64,000 nt of DNA from Rhizobium sp. CG5 (lineage in GTDB: Bacteria > Pseudomonadota > Alphaproteobacteria > Rhizobiales > Rhizobiaceae): assembly GCF_023701945.1 (NCBI RefSeq), contig NZ_JABAEF010000006.1:248001-312000 (forward strand), given 5' to 3'. Positions within the stretch are counted from its first letter, which is position 1. Every line of letters begins with the position of its first letter. The position numbers and the translations under genes are program-made. The notes beneath the pieces were generated by a model, which did not search any database, had not been told where the DNA came from, and saw only the letters and a program-made list of their open reading frames with translations. Shown one piece after another: positions 16,515-25,746 of this stretch.

Positions 16515-17564
16515 ATGTTGACGCGGGTGGCACGTCTTCACGCAACACGCGACCTGCGGGTCGAGACACAGGACACCGCATTGCCGGGCCCAGGCCAGGT
16601 CCTGCTGCGCATGGCGGCTGGCGGCATCTGCGGATCCGACCTTCATTACTACCAGGACGGCGGTTTCGGCCCCGTGCGGGTGCGCGAACCGATCATTGCC
16701 GGGCATGAGGCGTCGGGTTTTGTCGAGGCGGTCGGCGAAGGTGTCAGCACCATCGCGGCCGGCATGCTGGTGGCGGTCAATCCGTCGCAGCCCTGCGGCA
16801 CGTGTCCTTTCTGCGAGATCGACCAGCCCATCCATTGCCTCGAGATGCGCTTCATGGGCAGTGCCATGCGCCTGCCTCATGAACAGGGCATGTTCCGCGA
16901 CTGGCTGATCGTCCCGGCGATCCAGTGCTTTCCCGTTGGCCCTGATATCACGCCGGGCGAAGCCGCCTGCGCCGAACCGCTTGCGGTCTGCCTGCATGCA
17001 GTGGCCCAGGCCGGAGATCTCTCCGGAGCGACGGTTCTGGTCACCGGCGCCGGCCCGATCGGCCTGCTGACGATTGCTGCCGCCCGTCATGCCGGTGCTG
17101 CCGAGATCGTCGTCACCGACCTGAGCGATGCCGCACTTGCCCGCGCACCGGCCATGGGCGCGACGTCCACTGTCAATGTTGCAACGAATCCGGACGGGCT
17201 CGCCGCCTGGCAGGCCGACAAGGGCAAGGTCGACGTGGTGTTCGATTGCTCGGCTGCCGGGCCGGCGCTGCGCTCCGCCTTTGCCGCGATCAGGCCGCGC
17301 GGCACCATCGTGCAGGTCGGCGTTACCGGCGACATGACCATTGCGCTCAACATGCTGGTGGCCAAGGAAATCGTCTGGCGCGGATCCCAGCGCTTCGACC
17401 GCGAATTCGGCCAGGCGGTGACACTCATTTCCAGCCGCGCCATCGATGTGCGACCGATCATTTCCCACGCATTTCCGCTTGAAAAGGCGAACGAAGCCTT
17501 CGAGCAGGCGGGCGACCGCTCCGTCGCGTGCAAGGTGCAGCTCACCTTTGCCGGCGGCAACTGA
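16515..17564 (+). CDS. Zinc-dependent medium-chain dehydrogenase (L-idonate/L-gulonate 5-dehydrogenase type)
   Basis: 349-residue NAD(P)-dependent alcohol dehydrogenase. Catalytic zinc ligands in AAGGICGSDLHYY and AGHEASG; structural zinc cysteines in CGTCPFCEIDQPIHC; Rossmann glycine motif VTGAGPIGLL. GICGSDLHYY is typical of the IdnD/sorbitol dehydrogenase branch. Expected reaction: oxidation of L-idonate or L-gulonate at C5 to a ketouronate such as D-fructuronate. In this operon it would feed the reductase and UxuA that follow. The precise stereochemistry of the substrate cannot be read from sequence. Confidence 0.88.
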   Translation: MLTRVARLHATRDLRVETQDTALPGPGQVLLRMAAGGICGSDLHYYQDGGFGPVRVREPIIAGHEASGFVEAVGEGVSTIAAGMLVAVNPSQPCGTCPFCEIDQPIHCLEMRFMGSAMRLPHEQGMFRDWLIVPAIQCFPVGPDITPGEAACAEPLAVCLHAVAQAGDLSGATVLVTGAGPIGLLTIAAARHAGAAEIVVTDLSDAALARAPAMGATSTVNVATNPDGLAAWQADKGKVDVVFDCSAAGPALRSAFAAIRPRGTIVQVGVTGDMTIALNMLVAKEIVWRGSQRFDREFGQAVTLISSRAIDVRPIISHAFPLEKANEAFEQAGDRSVACKVQLTFAGGN

Positions 17565-17584
17565 AGTTCCAGAGGATCAAGACA

Positions 17585-18781
17585 ATGAGACATACATGGC
17601 GGTGGTTTGGCCCTGTCGACAAGGTGACGGTGCGCGACGCGGCGCAGGCTGGTGCGCAAGGCATCGTCAGCGCGCTGCATCATGTTCCGACCGGAACGGC
17701 CTGGACGCTTGACGGCATTCGGCAGCGCCAGGACGACATCAAGGCCGGCGGTCTTTATTGGGACGTGGTGGAAAGCGTGCCCGTGTCGGAGGACATCAAG
17801 ACTCAGACAGGCGACTGGCGCGACCATGTCGCCAACTGGCAGGAAACCCTGCGACGCCTGTCGGCCTGCGGCATCCGCACCGTCTGCTACAATTTCATGC
17901 CGGTGCTCGACTGGACCCGCACCGACCTGCGCTGGGAGACCGGGCACGGCGCCAAGGCCATGCGCTTCGATCTCATCGATTTCGTCGCCTTCGACATCCA
18001 CATCCTGAAGCGCCCCGAGGCCAGCGCCGATTATCCGGAAGCGCTGATCGACGAGGCCGCGCAATGTTTCGCCGGCATGCCGGATGACAAGATCATCGCC
18101 CTCGGCCGCAATATCGGCGCCGGCCTGCCGGGCTCCGCCGATGGCTACACGCTCGATCAGCTGCTGGACAAGTTGCGCACCTATCAAGGCACCGACCGCA
18201 ACCGGCTGCAGCAGAACCTCATCGATTTCCTATCCGAGGTGACACCGGTTGCCGAACAGGTCGGCATCAACATCTGCGCCCATGGCGACGACCCGCCGTG
18301 GCCGCTGCTCGGCCTGCCGCGCATTCTGTCGACCGAGGCGGACTACGCCCATATGCTGGGTCAGGTGAACAGCCGCGCGAACGGCGTGACCCTGTGCACC
18401 GGTTCGCTCGGCGCGCGGGCCGACAATGACCTGCCTTTGATCGCCAGGCGTTTTGCCGACCGGATCCATTTCGTCCATCTGCGCAACGTGACCCGTGATA
18501 CCGACACCGTGCCGTGCTCCTTCTTCGAAGACGAACATCTCGAAGGCGGCACCGACATGGTCGCCGTCATTGCGGCGCTGCTCGACGAGGAAAAGCGCCG
18601 CCGCGCCGAAGGCCGCGACGATCACCAGATCCCGATGCGCCCCGACCACGGCCAGGAAATCCTCGACGACCTCAACCGCGGCGCGCAGCCCGGCTATCCC
18701 GCCATCGGCCGGCTGAAGGGCCTTGCCGAATTGCGCGGCATTGAACGCGCCCTCCTTCACCCGCAATTTGGAGCCCGCTGA
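17585..18781 (+). CDS. uxuA: D-mannonate dehydratase UxuA
   Basis: 398 residues, close to the roughly 394 of E. coli UxuA. It converts D-mannonate to 2-keto-3-deoxy-D-gluconate. N-terminus RHTWRWFGPVDKVTVRDAAQ, then VPVSEDIKTQTGDW and CYNFMPVLDWTRTDL, all characteristic; C-terminal HLRNVTRD and MRPDHGQ carry metal ligands. ATG 17585 is used because the upstream ATG at 17528 lies within the dehydrogenase gene. Its stop shares one base with the next start. With the flanking dehydrogenases it completes a route from an aldonate to the KDG branch; kdgK and eda are not in the window. Confidence 0.95.
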   Translation: MRHTWRWFGPVDKVTVRDAAQAGAQGIVSALHHVPTGTAWTLDGIRQRQDDIKAGGLYWDVVESVPVSEDIKTQTGDWRDHVANWQETLRRLSACGIRTVCYNFMPVLDWTRTDLRWETGHGAKAMRFDLIDFVAFDIHILKRPEASADYPEALIDEAAQCFAGMPDDKIIALGRNIGAGLPGSADGYTLDQLLDKLRTYQGTDRNRLQQNLIDFLSEVTPVAEQVGINICAHGDDPPWPLLGLPRILSTEADYAHMLGQVNSRANGVTLCTGSLGARADNDLPLIARRFADRIHFVHLRNVTRDTDTVPCSFFEDEHLEGGTDMVAVIAALLDEEKRRRAEGRDDHQIPMRPDHGQEILDDLNRGAQPGYPAIGRLKGLAELRGIERALLHPQFGAR

Positions 18782-19899
18782 TGACCGGTCTTATCCTCCA
18801 GTTCGGCACCAGCCGCTTTCTTCAGGCCCATGCCGACCTCTTCCTGCACGAGGCCCGCGAGGCTGGCCAGGAAGTCGCCCCGATCACCATCATCCAGACG
18901 TCAGGCTCGGCGGAACGGGCCGGCCGACTGGCTGCGTTTTCCGATCCGGCCGGCTATCCCGTCATCATTCGCGGCCTGGAAAACGGCGAACCGGTCGAGC
19001 GCCATATCGCTGTCAAAAGTGTCTCCCGCGGCCTGTCGACGGCGAGCGACTGGTCGGAGATCGTCCGTCTTTTTGTCCATGAGGCGACATTCGTGATCTC
19101 CAATACGGGCGATTCCGGTTATGCTGTCGGCCTGGACGAAGCCACAGCCGGCCTTGGCTCCGAGACGCCGCTGCCGTCTTTTCCCGGCAAGCTGACGCAA
19201 TTGCTGCACGCCCGTTTTGAAGCCGGTGGCGCACCCCTGACGATCCTGCCCTGCGAGTTAATCAACCGCAATGGACCGGTGCTGAAGGGCGTGGTTCGGG
19301 ATTTGGCCGGCCAAGCCGGCGCCAGCCCGGCCTTCCTGCTCTGGCTCGACGACAAGGTGATCTTTGCCAATACGCTGGTCGACCGGATCGTCTCCGAACC
19401 GCTGGAGCCGGCCGGCGCGATTGCCGAGCCCTATGCGCTCTGGGCCATCGAAAAAACGCCGGGACTGACCCTTCCCTGCCGCCATCCGGCCATCGTGCTG
19501 GCCGACGATCTCGAACCCTATGAACGGCTGAAGCTGCATATCCTCAATCTCGGCCACAGCGTGCTGGCCGACATCTGGCAAAGCGAGAGCCGCCCGCCCG
19601 GCGAAACGGTCAAGGTCATCCTCGCCGATCCCGCCATCCGTACCCGGCTTGATGCCGTCTACCGGGACGAGGTTCTGCCCGGATTTGCGGCGCGCGGCAT
19701 GGGCGACCAGGCGCAGGCCTATGTGGAAACCACGATGGGCCGTTTCCTGAACCCCTATCTCGACCACCGCATCGCCGATATCGCCGGCAATCATGCGCTC
19801 AAGGTGGAACGACGCATCGCAGCTTTCCTCGACTGGGCAGGAACGCCAGCGCCGGTGCTCGAATCCATTGTCTCGAAACTCCACAGGAACAACCCATGA
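18781..19899 (+). CDS. Short UxaB/UxuB-type uronate reductase (mannitol dehydrogenase superfamily)
   Basis: 372-residue NAD-dependent oxidoreductase. The N-terminus LILQFGTSRFLQAHADLFL and the VIIRGLENGEPVERH, KSVSRGLSTASDW and FVISNTGDSGYAV segments align in order with those of tagaturonate reductase UxaB; LHILNLGHSVLADIW carries the catalytic-region helix. Family enzymes of this class are usually about 480 residues, so it is a short form. Likely reaction: fructuronate to mannonate (or tagaturonate to altronate). It sits directly between uxuA and a second zinc dehydrogenase, with overlaps on both sides. Confidence 0.82.
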   Translation: MTGLILQFGTSRFLQAHADLFLHEAREAGQEVAPITIIQTSGSAERAGRLAAFSDPAGYPVIIRGLENGEPVERHIAVKSVSRGLSTASDWSEIVRLFVHEATFVISNTGDSGYAVGLDEATAGLGSETPLPSFPGKLTQLLHARFEAGGAPLTILPCELINRNGPVLKGVVRDLAGQAGASPAFLLWLDDKVIFANTLVDRIVSEPLEPAGAIAEPYALWAIEKTPGLTLPCRHPAIVLADDLEPYERLKLHILNLGHSVLADIWQSESRPPGETVKVILADPAIRTRLDAVYRDEVLPGFAARGMGDQAQAYVETTMGRFLNPYLDHRIADIAGNHALKVERRIAAFLDWAGTPAPVLESIVSKLHRNNP

Positions 19900-20906
19900 A
19901 AGCGCTGATTTGCAACGAACCCGGTCGCCTTTCGCTGATCTCACGCCCGGACCCCGTAAGGGCGGCAAACGAAGTGCTGGTGCGCATCCGCCATGTCGGC
20001 ATCTGCGGCACCGACTTCCACATTTTCGCCGGCAAACACCCCTTCCTCGAGTATCCGCGCGTCATGGGTCATGAACTGTCCGGCACGGTCGAGCAGGCGC
20101 CGGAGGGCAGCCGGCTGAAACAGGGCGAGCCGGTCTATATCGTGCCTTACCTCTCCTGCGGCACCTGCCAGGCCTGCAGCAAGGGGCTGACCAATGCCTG
20201 CTGCAATATTCGCGTGCTCGGCGTCCATTGCGACGGCGGCATGGCCGAATATCTCTGCGTGCCGGAGCAGAATGTCGTGCCGACCGGCGGCATCGCGCTC
20301 GAAGATGCGGCGATGATCGAGTTTCTGGCGATCGGCGCCCATGGCGTCAAGCGCGGCAATATCAGCGCCCAGGACCACGTGCTCGTCACCGGTTCCGGCC
20401 CGATCGGCATGTCGGCGATCATCTTTGCAAAGGCGCGCGGCGCCCATGTCACCGTGATGGACACCCGCGAGGATCGGCTGGCTTTTGCCGTCGAGCGGCT
20501 CGGCGCCGACCAGACGATCTTCGCCAACGACCAGGCCGAGGCCGAGGCCGAACGTCAGACCGGCGGGACATGGTACGATGTCGTCATCGACGCGACAGGA
20601 ACGGCCGCCCCCATGCAGCGCGGCTTCAATTTCCTGAACCACGGTGCTCGCTACGTGCTGCTGTCGGTGGTCCGTCAGGATATCACCTTCTCCGACCCGG
20701 AGTTTCACAAGCGCGAAATCACGCTTTTTGCCAGCCGCAACGCGCAGCCGGACGATTTCGCCGAGGTGGTGCGCCAGATGGAAGCGGGCAAGGTGCCGAC
20801 CAGGGCACTCAATACCCATCACGGGCGGCTGGAGGATGGCGTGGCGCTGTTTTCCGAATGGTCCCGTCCGGAGGCCGGCGTGATCAAGGCCATTCTGGAC
20901 CTCTGA
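19896..20906 (+). CDS. Zinc-dependent dehydrogenase (L-galactonate 5-dehydrogenase-like)
   Basis: 336-residue medium-chain dehydrogenase, last gene of the TRAP/aldonate operon. Zinc ligands GICGTDFHIFAG and MGHELSG; structural site CGTCQACSKGLTNAC; Rossmann motif VTGSGPIGMS. The GICGTDFHIF and YLSCGTCQAC patterns resemble LgoD/YjjN-type L-galactonate and related aldonate dehydrogenases. With the first dehydrogenase it gives the operon two entry enzymes, probably for two epimeric aldonates that meet at fructuronate or tagaturonate. Substrate is inferred. Confidence 0.85.
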   Translation: MKALICNEPGRLSLISRPDPVRAANEVLVRIRHVGICGTDFHIFAGKHPFLEYPRVMGHELSGTVEQAPEGSRLKQGEPVYIVPYLSCGTCQACSKGLTNACCNIRVLGVHCDGGMAEYLCVPEQNVVPTGGIALEDAAMIEFLAIGAHGVKRGNISAQDHVLVTGSGPIGMSAIIFAKARGAHVTVMDTREDRLAFAVERLGADQTIFANDQAEAEAERQTGGTWYDVVIDATGTAAPMQRGFNFLNHGARYVLLSVVRQDITFSDPEFHKREITLFASRNAQPDDFAEVVRQMEAGKVPTRALNTHHGRLEDGVALFSEWSRPEAGVIKAILDL

Positions 20907-20945
20907 ACCGAACGCCGGAGCATCCGGCAGTCTCTTCGAGTGGCC

Positions 20946-20977
20946 CCCTCCCCGGCCGCAGTGGCAGCCAGGGAGGG
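20946..20977. terminator. Stem-loop between convergent operons
   Basis: CCCTCCC (20946-20952) pairs with GGGAGGG (20971-20977); an inner GGC/GCC pair extends the stem past one mismatch. It lies between convergent genes and could terminate both; there is no strong T-run on either side. Confidence 0.4.
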
Positions 20978-20987
20978 AATGCGAGGT

Positions 20988-23207
20988 TCAAGCGCTGAGC
21001 GTTTTTGCAAACGGCATGACGCGGATGCGCTTGCCGAGCGCCTTGTAGATGGCATTGGCCACCGCCGGTCCGATCGGCGGAACGCCCGGCTCGCCGATGC
21101 CCGAAGGCGCATTGGCGGAGGCGAGGATATGCACCTCGACCACCGGCATCGCGTCGATACGCAGCGGCGTATAGGCATCGAAATTGCTCTGGTCGACCTG
21201 GCCGTCGGTCAGGGTGATCTCCTCGCCGAGGATAGCCCCCAGTCCAAAGCCGATGCCGCCTTCCACCTGGGCACGGACCTGGTCCGGATTGACCGCCAAT
21301 CCGCAATCGACCGCCGCCACGACGCGTTCGACCTTGATGCCGCCCTTGCCGTCGGTCGAGACCTCGGCAATCTGCGCCACCACGGTGCCGAAGCTTTCGG
21401 CCACCGCAACGCCGCGGAACCGTCCTTCCGCCAGAGGCTTGGTCCATTCCGCCTTTTCGGCGGCAAGCTTGAGGACGACCGCATGGCGCGATCCCGGCTC
21501 GAGCATAGAAAGGCGGAATTCGACCGGATCCTTTCCGGCCGCCTCGGCGACTTCATCCATGAAGACTTCCGCGGCAAACGCCGTATGGGTCGAGCCGACC
21601 GACCGCCACCATAGAACCGGAACGCCGACGTCGGTGGTGGTCAGGCCGACGGTCTGGTTGGCAATGGCGTAAGGCAGGTTGTTCGCCCCTTCGACCGAGG
21701 TCGGATCGACGCCGTTCTTGACCATGCCGTCAAACATGGTCTTTGCCATGATGGACTGGCCGACCACATGGTTTTGCCAGGCGACGAGCTTGCCGTCGCC
21801 GTCGATACCAGCCTTCAGGGTATGCACGTAGGCGGGGCGATAGCGGCCGGCCCGCATGTCGTCTTCGCGGGTCCACTGCACCTTGACGGGCGCCCGGTAG
21901 CCGATTGCCTTGGCGACATAGACCGCCTCAACCACCACATCGCCATCGAACACCGCGCGCCGGCCAAAACTGCCGCCGGTCTTCATGACATGCAGATGCA
22001 CTTGGTCAGGGGTGATGCCGACGATCTGGCTGGTCAGGGCCTGATAGACATCGGGGAACTGATGGCCGCCCCAGATTTCGAGCGTCCCATCTTCGTTCTT
22101 GCGCGCCACGGCGTTGAGCGGTTCCATCGCCGAATGCGACAGATACGGAAACTCGAAGCTCGCGTCGATCACCTTGGCGGCAGACGAGAAGCCGGCATCG
22201 ACATCGCCATCCTTGCGGGCGATGGCCGCGGGAGGCTTGGTGGCAAGATCGCGGTACATTGCCATCAGTTCCGGCGTGCCGCGCTTTTCGGCTGCCGTAT
22301 CGTCCCATTCCACCGTCACCGCTTCCCGGCCCTTGATGGCCGCCCACATGTGGTCGGCAACGACGGCCACACCGCGCGGCGTCTCGACGACGTCGACAAC
22401 GCCCTTCACGGCCCGGGCCGCCGTCGCATCGAAGGACTTCACCTTGGCGCCGAACAGTGGCGGATGGATCATCACCGCCGTCAGCATGCCGGGAAGCTTG
22501 ACATCGATCGTATACTGCTCGGTGCCATTGGCCTTGCGGGCACTGTCGAAACGCTTCTGGCCCGGCTTGCCGATCAGCTTCCACTCGCCCGGCTGTTTCA
22601 GCGTCACGTCGGTCGGCGCCGGCAGGGTCGCCGCCTTGGCCGCAAACAGGCCAAAGCCACCGCTCTTGCCGGAGGCATGGGTCAGAATGCCGTTTTCGAC
22701 GGTGATTTCCGCAGCGGGAACGCCCCATTCGGCAGCAGCGGCCGAGACCAGCATGGCGCGGGCGGCAGCCCCCGCCTGGCGATAACGCTCCCAGGAGGTG
22801 ACCATCGACGTGGAGCCGCCGGTGCCCTGAATGGCGCCGCCGAAGGCGACATTGCCATAGGCTTTGAGATTGCCGGCCATACCCTGCACCTCGATGGTCG
22901 ACCAGTCGGCGTCGAGTTCCTCGACCACCAGGGTGGCGAGACCATTGTAGGAGCCCTGTCCCATTTCAAACTGCGAGGACAGGACCGTGACCTTGCCGTC
23001 GCCATCGATCGTCAGATAGGGGCTGAAGGCATGGGCGCCGCTGTCGCCAGCCGCTGTCTCGGCGGCCAAGGCCGTCGAAGCGGGCAGCAGACGGAAGCCG
23101 ATGGCGAGACCCGTGCCGGCCGCAAAGGCGCCCAGCAGGACTTGTCGGCGGGAGGCCTTCGCCTGGACCGCGGGCAGGACGAGAGATTGCATCATCTTCG
23201 GTAACAT
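20988..23207 (-). CDS. Molybdopterin-binding subunit of a xanthine oxidase-family aldehyde/isoquinoline oxidoreductase (IorB-like)
   Basis: 739-residue large subunit that binds molybdenum cofactor. The N-terminus carries a twin-arginine-type signal ([20 protein letters not shown]), so the folded complex should be exported to the periplasm. Two MoCo domains follow: [52 protein letters not shown] and the C-terminal [20 protein letters not shown] containing the expected active-site Glu region. GGAGG precedes ATG 23207, three bases after the small-subunit stop. The typical third partner, a cytochrome c subunit, is absent here. Substrate unknown; aldehydes are the most common for this group. Confidence 0.9.
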   Translation of the reverse strand: MLPKMMQSLVLPAVQAKASRRQVLLGAFAAGTGLAIGFRLLPASTALAAETAAGDSGAHAFSPYLTIDGDGKVTVLSSQFEMGQGSYNGLATLVVEELDADWSTIEVQGMAGNLKAYGNVAFGGAIQGTGGSTSMVTSWERYRQAGAAARAMLVSAAAAEWGVPAAEITVENGILTHASGKSGGFGLFAAKAATLPAPTDVTLKQPGEWKLIGKPGQKRFDSARKANGTEQYTIDVKLPGMLTAVMIHPPLFGAKVKSFDATAARAVKGVVDVVETPRGVAVVADHMWAAIKGREAVTVEWDDTAAEKRGTPELMAMYRDLATKPPAAIARKDGDVDAGFSSAAKVIDASFEFPYLSHSAMEPLNAVARKNEDGTLEIWGGHQFPDVYQALTSQIVGITPDQVHLHVMKTGGSFGRRAVFDGDVVVEAVYVAKAIGYRAPVKVQWTREDDMRAGRYRPAYVHTLKAGIDGDGKLVAWQNHVVGQSIMAKTMFDGMVKNGVDPTSVEGANNLPYAIANQTVGLTTTDVGVPVLWWRSVGSTHTAFAAEVFMDEVAEAAGKDPVEFRLSMLEPGSRHAVVLKLAAEKAEWTKPLAEGRFRGVAVAESFGTVVAQIAEVSTDGKGGIKVERVVAAVDCGLAVNPDQVRAQVEGGIGFGLGAILGEEITLTDGQVDQSNFDAYTPLRIDAMPVVEVHILASANAPSGIGEPGVPPIGPAVANAIYKALGKRIRVMPFAKTLSA

Positions 23208-23210
23208 GGC

Positions 23211-23669
23211 TCAGGCCTCCAGACGCTTGGCAGCTTCGTGAATCCCGGCTCGGATTCGGTGATAGGTGGCGCACCGACAGAGATTGCCGGCCATGGCCGC
23301 ATCGATATCCTCGTCCGTCGGCTTGGGATTGCTGGTCAGCAATTCGCTGGCCGACATGAGCTGGCCCGATTGACAGTAGCCGCATTGCGGCACATCGAGA
23401 TCGGCCCAGACCGTCTGCAGCGTTTCGGCGACCTTGCCGGAAATCCCCTCGATGGTCGTGATCTTGGCCTCGCCGACATCGCCGATAAATGTCTGGCAAG
23501 AGCGGACGGCCACGCCGTCGAGATGGACCGTGCAGGCGCCACATTGCGCCACGCCGCATCCGAATTTCGTACCGGTCAGACCCACGAGATCGCGGATTGC
23601 CCAGAGAAGCGGCATATCGTCCTCGGCCTCGACCTGATGTTCGGTGCCGTTGATTGTTAGTTTTACCAT
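23211..23669 (-). CDS. 2Fe-2S subunit of the molybdenum oxidoreductase (IorA-like)
   Basis: 152-residue electron-transfer subunit with two [2Fe-2S] clusters. N-terminal plant-ferredoxin-type cluster: [18 protein letters not shown], then SCQTF; C-terminal helical cluster: [10 protein letters not shown] and [12 protein letters not shown]. Start ATG 23669 has GGGGAGAACATTC upstream; the open frame begins earlier at 23705 without a ribosome site. It has no signal peptide of its own and would be carried across the membrane with the Tat-signal-bearing large subunit. First gene of the pair. Confidence 0.93.
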   Translation of the reverse strand: MVKLTINGTEHQVEAEDDMPLLWAIRDLVGLTGTKFGCGVAQCGACTVHLDGVAVRSCQTFIGDVGEAKITTIEGISGKVAETLQTVWADLDVPQCGYCQSGQLMSASELLTSNPKPTDEDIDAAMAGNLCRCATYHRIRAGIHEAAKRLEA

Positions 23670-23910
23670 GAATGTTCTCCCCGCGTTGTGGCGCGCAATC
23701 AACACGGACAGGCCCGAAATGTTGATTTCGAGACCGTCCGGCGCGCACCCTTTGCCGCCGCAGCTTAGAAGAACCTGTCAAAGACGGGTAGGTTCGATCC
23801 TGCCGGATTATTGCTCGATCGTGTCGACAAGGCCGCTTTTTGTCCATCCGCGCCGTTTTTGACGTTCGGCAAGCCGCACGACGTCACCCAGCCCCCGGCC
23901 AAAGCGAATC

Positions 23911-24867
23911 TCAGCCGACAGAGTTGCGCCGAATGGATTCATCCGAGTTCAAAATGGCCCTGATGTCGCGCAGCGGAGGATGGCCGAACATGCGCCGATA
24001 TTCCCGGCTGAATTGCGTCGGGCTCTCATAGCCGACCCGGAGCGAGGCGCTAGCCGCATCGAGCGACCCCGACAGCATGAGTTCGCGGGCATGGTGCAGC
24101 CGCAGATGCTTCTGGAACTGCAGGGGGCTCATGGCCGTCATGGCGCGGAAATGGTGGTGCAATGTCGAGACACCCATGTTCGCCATGTCGGCGAGGTCCT
24201 CGACGCGCAGCGGCAAAGTATAATTCTCCTTGAGCCAGGCCACGGCCTTGGCGACCCGGTTGCTGTTGGTGCCGGCCAGCGCAAAGCGCCGCAGGCGAGC
24301 GCCCTGCTCGCCCGACAGCAGCCTGTACAGGATCTCGTTCTGAATATGACCCGCCAGAAAGGGGATGTCGCTCGGTGTGGCCGCCAGCGAAATCAGCCGC
24401 AAAAAGGCATCGAACAGTTCCGGCGTGGCCGCGCCGACCACGATGCCACGGTCTCGTTCGCGCGTATCGGACGGCTGTATGTCATAATCGGCAATGAGGC
24501 GCCGCAACCGCTCCAGATCAAGCCGCAGCATGGCGGCGACATAGGGCTCGCCCTCGCTTGCCGCACAGATCTGGCCGGTCATCGGCAATCCGATCGCCGT
24601 CAGGAAGAAACAGGCCTCGTCATAGACCAGCGTCTCGTCGCCGACGCTGATGCGTTTGCTGCCCTTGATGATCATCGACAGGCTGGGCTCGTAGACGCTG
24701 GAAAACGGCCCGGCCGGCTCCACCACCCGGTAGAGCGAGAGACCGGGAATGGCATGTTTGAACTCCACGCCGTCCCAGGGCATTCGCGACAGCACGTCGA
24801 GAATGCGCGCCCGGATCGCCTCGGTCTGTGCGCTGAGATCCTTGCCCTGGGCGATCGCTCTGTCCAT
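23911..24867 (-). CDS. AraC-family regulator with AraC_N (YqhC-like) sensing domain
   Basis: 318-residue activator. The N-terminal part (PGLSLYRVVEPAGPFSSVYE, then PSLSMIIKGSKRISVGDETL) is the AraC_N domain found in YqhC, the aldehyde-responsive regulator of E. coli. The C-terminal 100 residues hold the double helix-turn-helix (RVEDLADMANMGVSTLHHHF and LRVGYESPTQFSREYRRMFG). GAGGAG sits 6 bases before ATG 24867. It lies upstream of and codirectional with iorAB, 241 bases away, suggesting that it activates this operon in response to an aldehyde; this is inference from family and position. Confidence 0.88.
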   Translation of the reverse strand: MDRAIAQGKDLSAQTEAIRARILDVLSRMPWDGVEFKHAIPGLSLYRVVEPAGPFSSVYEPSLSMIIKGSKRISVGDETLVYDEACFFLTAIGLPMTGQICAASEGEPYVAAMLRLDLERLRRLIADYDIQPSDTRERDRGIVVGAATPELFDAFLRLISLAATPSDIPFLAGHIQNEILYRLLSGEQGARLRRFALAGTNSNRVAKAVAWLKENYTLPLRVEDLADMANMGVSTLHHHFRAMTAMSPLQFQKHLRLHHARELMLSGSLDAASASLRVGYESPTQFSREYRRMFGHPPLRDIRAILNSDESIRRNSVG

Positions 24868-25008
24868 CGAAACTCCTCGTTCCGGCCCATCGTTAGCCGG
24901 AAGTTCTTTTCCTGTCTTATCACATAATTTTGATTTCGACAGGATCAGGCAAGATGTTTTCGAGGCTTCGGATTGACGTTCAGCAAATCGGGCCAGTTTC
25001 AAAGGCGA

Positions 25009-25746
25009 TCAGAGGAAATTGGCCTCAAACAGCTCCTGCGCATAGGCCGAATGAGTGGCTCCGATGCGCAGGTCCTCCTTGCTCATCTCGTCGACAAACA
25101 CCCCGTTCTGCATCACCAGAACGCGGTCGCACATATGGGCAATGACAGCGAGATCGTGGCTGACCAGGACAAAGGTCAGGCCCCGCTCGTCGCGCTGATC
25201 GGCAAGAAGATTGAGGATTTCGGCCTGCACGGAGACGTCGAGCGCCGAGGTCGGCTCGTCGAGAAGCAGGATCTCCGGCGACAGGATCAGCGCCCGCGCG
25301 ATGGCGACCCGCTGGCGCTGGCCGCCCGACAGCTCGTGCGGAAACCGCGTGGCAAATGCCTCCGGCAACCCCACCTGCCGCAGTGCTGCCGGCACCTTCG
25401 ACCAGCCGTCGCCAAGCCCCATGGCCCGGATCGGTTCGGCCAGAGCCGTACCGATGCGGTGGCGGGGATGCAGCGAACCATAGGGATCCTGAAACACCAT
25501 CTGCGACAGCATCAGCTCGTCGCGCGAACGGGTCTTGCCGATCGGCTTGCCGGCCAGTGAAATGTTCCCCGTCCAGCCCTGTTCGATACCGGCCACCGAT
25601 CGCAGCACCGTCGACTTGCCGCAACCGGATTCGCCGACGATGCCAAGCGTCTCGCCTTTGGCGACCGTGAAGCTCACGCCGCGGACCACATGGTTGCGGC
25701 TCGTTTTCGTGCCGTAGACGACATCCAGATTGTCGACCTTGATCAT
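25009..25746 (-). CDS. Peptide/oligosaccharide-type ABC transporter ATP-binding protein (DppF/OppF family)
   Basis: 245-residue ATPase, last gene of a five-gene importer operon on the minus strand. Walker A GESGCGKSTVLRSVAG, Q-loop QMVFQDPYGSLHPR, signature LSGGQRQRVAIARALI, Walker B ILLLDEPTSALDVS, switch His VLVSHDLAVI. It ends soon after HSAYAQELFEANFL, without the longer C-terminal oligopeptide extension (about 60-70 residues) with the CxxxxP cysteine motif seen in true DppF/OppF, so it is a short form. ATG overlaps the preceding stop by four bases. Confidence 0.9.
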   Translation of the reverse strand: MIKVDNLDVVYGTKTSRNHVVRGVSFTVAKGETLGIVGESGCGKSTVLRSVAGIEQGWTGNISLAGKPIGKTRSRDELMLSQMVFQDPYGSLHPRHRIGTALAEPIRAMGLGDGWSKVPAALRQVGLPEAFATRFPHELSGGQRQRVAIARALILSPEILLLDEPTSALDVSVQAEILNLLADQRDERGLTFVLVSHDLAVIAHMCDRVLVMQNGVFVDEMSKEDLRIGATHSAYAQELFEANFL

